Of a stretch of DNA of 9,651 bases, positions 7,801-9,651 are shown piece after piece. Within the stretch, counting starts at the first letter, position 1. Every line of letters starts with the position of its first letter. Below the pieces are notes generated by a model, which saw only the letters and a program-made list of their open reading frames with translations, was not told where the DNA came from and searched no databases. A program made the translations under genes and the position numbers. Origin of the DNA: Deltaproteobacteria bacterium (lineage in GTDB: Bacteria; Myxococcota; Myxococcia; Myxococcales; Myxococcaceae); the NCBI GenBank assembly GCA_016875515.1, contig VGRA01000060.1, positions 1-9,651 on the forward strand, written 5' to 3'.

Positions 7801-8089
7801 CCCCCAGCTCGCGGATGCGCAGCGTGGAGGGGCCCGGCAGCGCCGGCTCCCGCTTGCCGGAGGTCAGGCTCTCCCACTCGGCCGCCGCCTCCACCGTCAC
7901 GCGCAGCCCGGGGAGCGTGTCCCCCTCGGCCCGGTCCGCGTCCGTCACCTGTCCCCCCGCCACGGGCTGGACGAACAGTCCCACGAGCCGCCGCTCGTCC
8001 GGGGACTTGAAGCAGCCGCCGCAGCCGGCAGCAAAGAGCAGGGCGCAGGCGCCCCAGAGGACCAACGAGCTTCCGGAGAGACGGTTCAT
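1829..8089 (-). CDS. Giant surface lipoprotein: Ig-like modules, EF-hand-like loops, FN3-like domain, C-terminal FG-GAP propeller
   Basis: A 2086-residue protein. A lipoprotein signal peptide ends F-A-A-G-C with Cys23 as the lipidated residue. Residues about 30-1460 are a chain of beta-sandwich (Ig/bacterial Ig-like) modules with recurring 'D-x-A-G-N' strands. Three modules repeat every 213-215 residues (about 158-800). Four EF-hand-type loops of the form D-L-N-x-D-G-x-L-N-x-x-E begin at D172, D385, D600 and D925. About 1470-1590 is fibronectin-III-like. From about 1600 to the end are seven FG-GAP/integrin-type repeats near 1617, 1682, 1743, 1826, 1898, 1969 and 2039; several keep D-x-[NDT]-G-D-G calcium loops, while the fourth and fifth are degenerate. 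This predicts an outer-membrane-anchored stalk with a seven-bladed propeller head, probably for adhesion or ligand binding. ATG 8089 starts 18 bp after the PqqD stop, and the stop overlaps the next gene. Its binding partner cannot be inferred. Confidence 0.94.
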   Translation of the reverse strand: MNRLSGSSLVLWGACALLFAAGCGGCFKSPDERRLVGLFVQPVAGGQVTDADRAEGDTLPGLRVTVEAAAEWESLTSGKREPALPGPSTLRIRELGADGDGGTFVEGPTAQVTDAGTVVFPGVEFPASGTYELELAARAGDSDFVSEPVVIAVTAVTSNGRPSVESVALPQDLNGDGLLNAEEVPPGTPVELVVTASGMDAGTVKLTALEPPVEASSEYFVTGTPVSLDFGADPLERTVDVTVLLTNPLGQQNSVGQLPGVPLDALALQALKLDQVAPTLAFTAPDAGVLLTDNAVTLQVAVTGADDQPVAFTRAPRDTPEQETDVGSAVVTGGAASADVALPNGQWLLRARVLDASGNAAIPAELQVDVANGRPSVQLVTLTQDLNADGVLNAAELAVGALLQLDVQASGMEDGGTLKVSSAATATEVTVQVSDGGAQAGLDLDAGVAVEAELPLQLLLTNTAGVSNNVGQLAGVTLDPLATPTVRVDQVPPTVSFLAPDAGVVLLDNAVQLQAAVTGAETQVVTFTRALRSDSTVETDVGTAPVAAGVAQLDAVLPNGQWLLRARVLDAAGNAALPAEVAMDVANGRPQVDAVVLAQDLNADGILNAAELAVGAPLQLDVAASGMADGGTLKVSSAATGTEVTVQVTDGGAQAALDLDAGVAVEADVPLQLLLTTVDGISNNVGQLQGVALDLLATPTVRVDQVPPGMTLTAPAAGSTVSSNEVTLTVTVTGADGQPVTFMRVDGSGFVTVMGTVPVSGGAASVAGAVTNGTWTFRAEVADVAGNPTVVEAGGVVVAGQQLAITSPANGRVFKASDDQSPAGPGFQGTVVFQPAANGGFTVDLCLEVDPGTGPATPCPDGSAFFLVRAGATSPATGITIPEGGPTRLRAVRSYAGGVFDVSADVTVSVNSSRPAVTALALPQDLNLDGTLNLAELGAGPAQVQVTATDAESLLGAAVTLFNDTTGAACGTGTLDGLGVATVAVEAACTPLPGEFSLPLRVRVTDAAGNANRLLPGDVGTEPINTAAFVTLQADTVAPSFAFSSPSPSALLGLAADSNLANSTFDLFLEGAAPGAASVDFLVTGGAVPEALTGAPSTNGFSAVAALASSGTVQYTVTATPVDAAGNLGTTESLTVDVDLDAPAVSISAPASGLNTANRQVTVTLSVPGETGTAEVYSVVGVVETLRGTVAITSGNGSDAVSLSNGTQDVRVNFTDAAGNVGTAVVANITISDASCDLLVTVPAATATAVGRALDAQPASPSTVEIAYAGTSSNCAGRTVTVRQRGGAALCTAVVNGSGAWACDPATVQGLPEGTAALDAEVTNTATPAVTTTVQLDFTVDLQAPGLSTTDFEEGATLLFVNASNVHLLDGGAPDAGGALYLQDGNASADGAQVTFSVTVTGAQGGTVQVLLADAGVGTPEAVTQDPAPVSLVVTLPHDQSGVLSLEVLDAAGNSTRRNAQAVIDVVPPSTPTMTATVLDDRAAAVDLSWSVTGDDGSSGAAAGYDVRWSTNALNIRNVPALASTQAVDIHSGNPNRNFYSSAVMARAGAGLASGTSLQVSVPPMASSVGFVVRAQDEVGNVSAITSTATVSTEWTRQLVGNPGTGVGTNYNSSFGSVVSGVADLNGDGISDFVTSSPGGFGSVAGSVSGQVHVLYGGAAGLRRQTFTAPAAGTTQFFGADVSMGNVAGPAGGGVRPDLVVGASTFSSNAGRAYLYVGTEAGGDLSSSSPIEFAAEGAGGRFGTSTRVIADLDGDGFRELVISAPTFNAGAGTQQGRVYLYRGRTEAQWLALVSGGAVPASAADCVINGPTPPVASGLGSYFGHRQGFLSLPDLNGGGTPELAIPAPSDPAGRVFIFSGEALVTCMQADATVEASSALQVLSASSNLSSNNSNSGFGQYCAGGVDVLGDSNVELLVSHPTRSAGVAGPDGVSSPQGRVEIFSASGGATPWTTPEAQYIRYTGNSVARFGNGLGLGNFQQGPASRLDLVVGHFRVPGASEGGVWFFNRNTTGSGSTYDTDASAGFRQGFRVAESGSSLGTNIVVGDFTGDGLLDIVSTDSEQADFNVDVTGDGVADTWRGGRLMLWH
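1847..1852 (-). promoter_or_regulatory. Ribosome binding site for the small cysteine-rich peptide
   Basis: GGAAGG on the minus strand, eight bases before GTG 1838 and within the last codons of the giant lipoprotein gene. It supports the peptide as a real gene and the 52-residue form over the 60-residue one. Confidence 0.6.
5677..7615 (-). repeat. Three tandem Ig-like modules, 639-645 bp period, within the giant lipoprotein gene
   Basis: The phrase acctggtc recurs at 5973, 6618 and 7263, exactly 645 bp apart. The N-G-R-P codons recur at about 7615, 6976 and 6331 (639 and 645 bp apart). Copies two and three share long identical runs, for example 24 identical bases at 6061-6084 and 6706-6729. 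Each copy encodes an EF-hand-like loop, a G-x-L-K-V strand, a D-Q-V-P-P linker and an N-G-Q-W-L-L-R-A-R-V-L-D-A-x-G-N strand. The outer limits are approximate. The reading frame is preserved, so copy number could change without breaking the protein. Confidence 0.85.
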
Positions 8090-8107
8090 GGCATCCCGGT
8101 GAAACGG

Positions 8108-8440
8108 TCAAGCGAAGGACAGCACTCTACGTGCGATCAGCGCCTCGACGAAGGCTTTCGTGTCGCGGACGCAGTCGGAACGATCAACCTCGTACTCGGA
8201 CAGCAGCACCTCCACGATCTGCCCCACCGTACGCCGCCCGTCCACCAGCCCGAGGATGCGCTCACCGGGGCCCGCGGACCCCTCGTCGTCGAAGGTGTGG
8301 AGCTGCCCGTCCGGGGTAACAGCCATGTAGCGGCATCCGAACTGTTGCAGCCCCGCGTCCGGGTGCACGCGCACCACGCGGTCGAGGACGTCGGCTGGGG
8401 GAGGGGAGCTCACGGCACAGGTCGTCGGGCGCGCACCCAC
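8108..8440 (-). CDS. PqqD-family protein (peptide-recognition element)
   Basis: A 110-residue protein whose C-terminal half is typical PqqD: I62-L-G-L-V-D-G-R-R-T-V72 followed by an amphipathic helix and a second helix with D-T-K-A-F-V-E-A-L. PqqD-like winged-helix domains bind leader peptides and present them to modifying enzymes. The only candidate leader peptide in the window is the 52-residue peptide encoded at 1838-1680. The protein has no signal peptide, so it should act in the cytoplasm. The start is uncertain: GTG 8440 gives 110 residues, an in-frame GTG at 8413 gives 101, and neither has a clear Shine-Dalgarno sequence. It lies 42 bp after the small lipoprotein gene and 18 bp before the giant lipoprotein gene. 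Unusually, 6.2 kb of lipoprotein gene separates it from its expected kinase partner. There is no PQQ pathway gene here, so this is not the PQQ-synthesis PqqD. Confidence 0.9.
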   Translation of the reverse strand: MGARPTTCAVSSPPPADVLDRVVRVHPDAGLQQFGCRYMAVTPDGQLHTFDDEGSAGPGERILGLVDGRRTVGQIVEVLLSEYEVDRSDCVRDTKAFVEALIARRVLSFA

Positions 8441-8482
8441 CGCGCGCGGGTGCAGACGCTAGCCCACGTCCGCGCCCGCCCG

Positions 8483-8755
8483 CTACCGGGAGAGCCCGCA
8501 GCGCTGCTTCCCCTCGGGGGTGTCGACCAGCCGGCAGTCGCACGCATCCAGGAGGGACTCGCAGCGCACCTCGTCCTCCGCCTGCACCGCGATGCGGGAC
8601 TCCTCGCTCGCCGCCCGCTGCAGGCACGCCGTCCTCTCCGTGGAGTTGGCCGAGCACTCGCACAGCTTCTCGGACAGCTGCCGGCAGGGCCCCTTGCAGC
8701 CGGCCAGCAGGGGTGTCCCGGCAACGAGGAGGAGTGAGAGCGCGGCGCGGAGCAT
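8483..8755 (-). CDS. Small cysteine-rich lipoprotein, function unknown
   Basis: A 90-residue protein from ATG 8755. The N-terminal hydrophobic stretch ends L-L-A-G-C, a clear lipobox with Cys20 as the lipidation site. The mature part is hydrophilic and contains eight more cysteines (24, 32, 34, 44, 65, 72, 74, 86), including two C-x-C pairs. Their even number fits four disulfides in the periplasm or on the cell surface. I do not recognise the family; small cysteine-rich lipoproteins of unknown role are common in myxobacteria. The reading frame stays open upstream to 8821, but that would place 22 arginine- and proline-rich residues before the signal peptide, so ATG 8755 is preferred. It is the first gene of the leftward block, and its start codon sits in one arm of an inverted repeat. 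No catalytic motif is visible. Confidence 0.8.
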   Translation of the reverse strand: MLRAALSLLLVAGTPLLAGCKGPCRQLSEKLCECSANSTERTACLQRAASEESRIAVQAEDEVRCESLLDACDCRLVDTPEGKQRCGLSR

Positions 8756-8774
8756 GGTGGGCGGCGCACCATGC
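8752..8774. repeat. Perfect 8-bp inverted repeat over the lipoprotein start codon
   Basis: GCATGGTG at 8752-8759 pairs with CACCATGC at 8767-8774 across a 7-base spacer. The minus-strand start codon (8755-8753) lies inside one arm. In the transcript it would form a GC-rich hairpin hiding the start codon; as DNA it could be an operator in the divergent region. It may also be chance in so GC-rich a sequence. Confidence 0.45.
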
Positions 8775-8852
8775 CGCCCCCGCCGAGGCGGCGCAAGACG
8801 TGGCCGCACCGCGCGTGGCATGGTTCAACTCCCGTCTCCCGTCCCCGCGCCC
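8756..8852. promoter_or_regulatory. Divergent intergenic region between the leftward block and the O-antigen ligase-like gene
   Basis: This 97-bp gap is the only space for promoters of both divergent units. I see no convincing -35/-10 pair on either strand; a TTGAAC on the minus strand (8828-8823) has no -10 partner. It contains the second arm of the 8752-8774 inverted repeat and a short ccgcc-ga-ggcgg palindrome near 8779-8792. The promoter role is inferred from gene orientation only. Confidence 0.4.
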
Positions 8853-9651
8853 ATGGCCGAGTCCGCCCGCCCGAGCCGTCCGCTGTCCAACGCCGCGCTG
8901 CTGTGCCTCGGGCTCGGCGCTGCCGGCGGCGTGGCCGCGCTCGGCGGGGCCCTGCCGTGGGCCCACCTCCCGGGGCTCGCGGGGGGCTGCCTCGCCCTGC
9001 TGCTGCTGGGCTTCGACGGCGCCCGTCGCACCCCGCGCCTGCCCTGGGGCGTCGCCCTGCTCGCCCTCTCCGGTGCCTTCTGCCTGCTGCAGCTGGTCCC
9101 GCTCCAGGCGCCGCTGCTGGCCGTCCTCTCCCCGGAGAAGGCCGGGCTCGTGGAGGCGGTGCTCGCCCCGCTGGGGCTGTCCGGCCCGTCCCCCGTGACG
9201 CTGGACACTGCTGCCACCTGGCGAGAGGTCTCCAGGGCGTGCGCACTGGTGGCCGCGGCCTGGGCGGCGGCGCTGGCCTGCCGCTCGCGCACCTCCCGGC
9301 AGCGGCTGCTCACGGGGCTCGGGCTGCTGGCCGCCGCGGTGGCGCTTTCGGGCGTGGTCCACGCCGCGCTGGGGCTGCCCTCGCTGCTGGGCGTGTACGC
9401 CTTCTCCCAGGCGCTTCCGGTCGTCACCCCCTTCGGCAACCCCAACCACCTGGCCGGCTTCCTGGCGCTGGGTGGCGTGCTGCTTCTCGGACGGGCGCTG
9501 GAGGCGCGCCTCCGCACCGAGCAGGCGGCCTGGCTCTGCGCGTGGGGCTGCACCGCGTGGGCCGTCTGGGCTGCCCAGTCCCGCGCGGGGCTGGCCGCCT
9601 TCGGGCTCGCGTGCGCGTGCGCGGTGGCCTGGACGCGGGGACCCCGCGCGG
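8853..9651 (+). CDS. O-antigen ligase/Wzy-type polytopic membrane protein (3' end cut by window edge)
   Basis: I translated this frame by hand from ATG 8853; 266 residues are present and no stop is reached before the right edge. It is highly hydrophobic, with candidate membrane helices near residues 13-34, 38-54, 64-84, 128-143, 150-173, 198-213 and 225-260. Two features point to the O-antigen ligase/polymerase superfamily (WaaL, Wzy, PglL): T192-P-F-G-N-P-N-H-L-A201, matching the family's 'F-x-N-P-N-x-L-A' signature at the start of a helix, and a later Q-S-R-A-G at 242-246 matching its S-R-x-G motif. Such proteins join or transfer lipid-linked polysaccharide at the periplasmic face of the inner membrane. 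The missing C-terminal part should hold the large periplasmic loop and perhaps TPR repeats. An in-frame ATG at 8820 would add 11 residues; neither start has a strong ribosome site. The gene is divergent from the lipoprotein/PqqD block and need not be functionally linked. Confidence 0.84.
   Translation, partial: MAESARPSRPLSNAALLCLGLGAAGGVAALGGALPWAHLPGLAGGCLALLLLGFDGARRTPRLPWGVALLALSGAFCLLQLVPLQAPLLAVLSPEKAGLVEAVLAPLGLSGPSPVTLDTAATWREVSRACALVAAAWAAALACRSRTSRQRLLTGLGLLAAAVALSGVVHAALGLPSLLGVYAFSQALPVVTPFGNPNHLAGFLALGGVLLLGRALEARLRTEQAAWLCAWGCTAWAVWAAQSRAGLAAFGLACACAVAWTRGPRA

Noticed and set aside
8823..8828. TTGAAC on the minus strand as a -35 box for the leftward block
   Set aside because: No -10-like sequence occurs at the right distance; the following bases are all G/C-rich.
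8262..9449. 395-residue minus-strand frame through the PqqD, lipoprotein and ligase-like genes
   Set aside because: It is low-complexity Gly/Arg/Ala sequence that crosses three supported genes and the divergent region.

Overview
The window is very GC-rich, with third codon positions almost always G or C. It carries lipoprotein signal peptides and one giant Ig-like/FG-GAP surface lipoprotein. This composition and gene content suggest a myxobacterium (Myxococcota) or a close relative; that assignment is inferred from style, not from a marker gene.

Layout: six genes lie on the minus strand and read leftwards as one apparent operon. In transcription order they are a small cysteine-rich lipoprotein (8755-8483), a PqqD-family protein (8440-8108), a 2086-residue lipoprotein with Ig-like modules and a C-terminal FG-GAP propeller (8089-1829), a 52-residue cysteine-rich peptide (1838-1680), an HPr-kinase-like P-loop protein (1699-923), and a fusion of a signal-peptidase-like (S24/S26) domain with a GNAT acetyltransferase domain (933 to beyond the left edge). 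The last four genes overlap end to start by 10, 20 and 11 bases, so translation is probably coupled. A 97-bp divergent region separates this block from a plus-strand gene (8853 to beyond the right edge) for a polytopic membrane protein of the O-antigen ligase/Wzy type.

How the genes may work together: PqqD-like domains are known as leader-peptide recognition elements in ribosomally made, modified peptides (RiPPs), and HprK-like kinases occur with them in some lasso-peptide and 'HPr-rel-A'-type clusters. The 52-residue peptide has a W-x-x-P-x-V motif resembling the Y-x-x-P-x-L leader motif recognised in lasso systems, followed by a four-cysteine C-terminal tail. The window therefore looks like a peptide-maturation cassette (precursor, recognition element, kinase-like enzyme, peptidase-like/acetyltransferase enzyme) that is translationally coupled to a giant cell-surface lipoprotein. 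No lasso cyclase, radical-SAM enzyme, YcaO or dedicated exporter is visible, so the chemistry and the real client are unknown. The giant lipoprotein contains three tandem modules with a 639-645 bp period and four EF-hand-like loops, which suggests a calcium-stabilised, extendable surface stalk.

No tRNA, rRNA, CRISPR array, insertion sequence or convincing terminator was seen. The two outermost genes are cut by the window edges.
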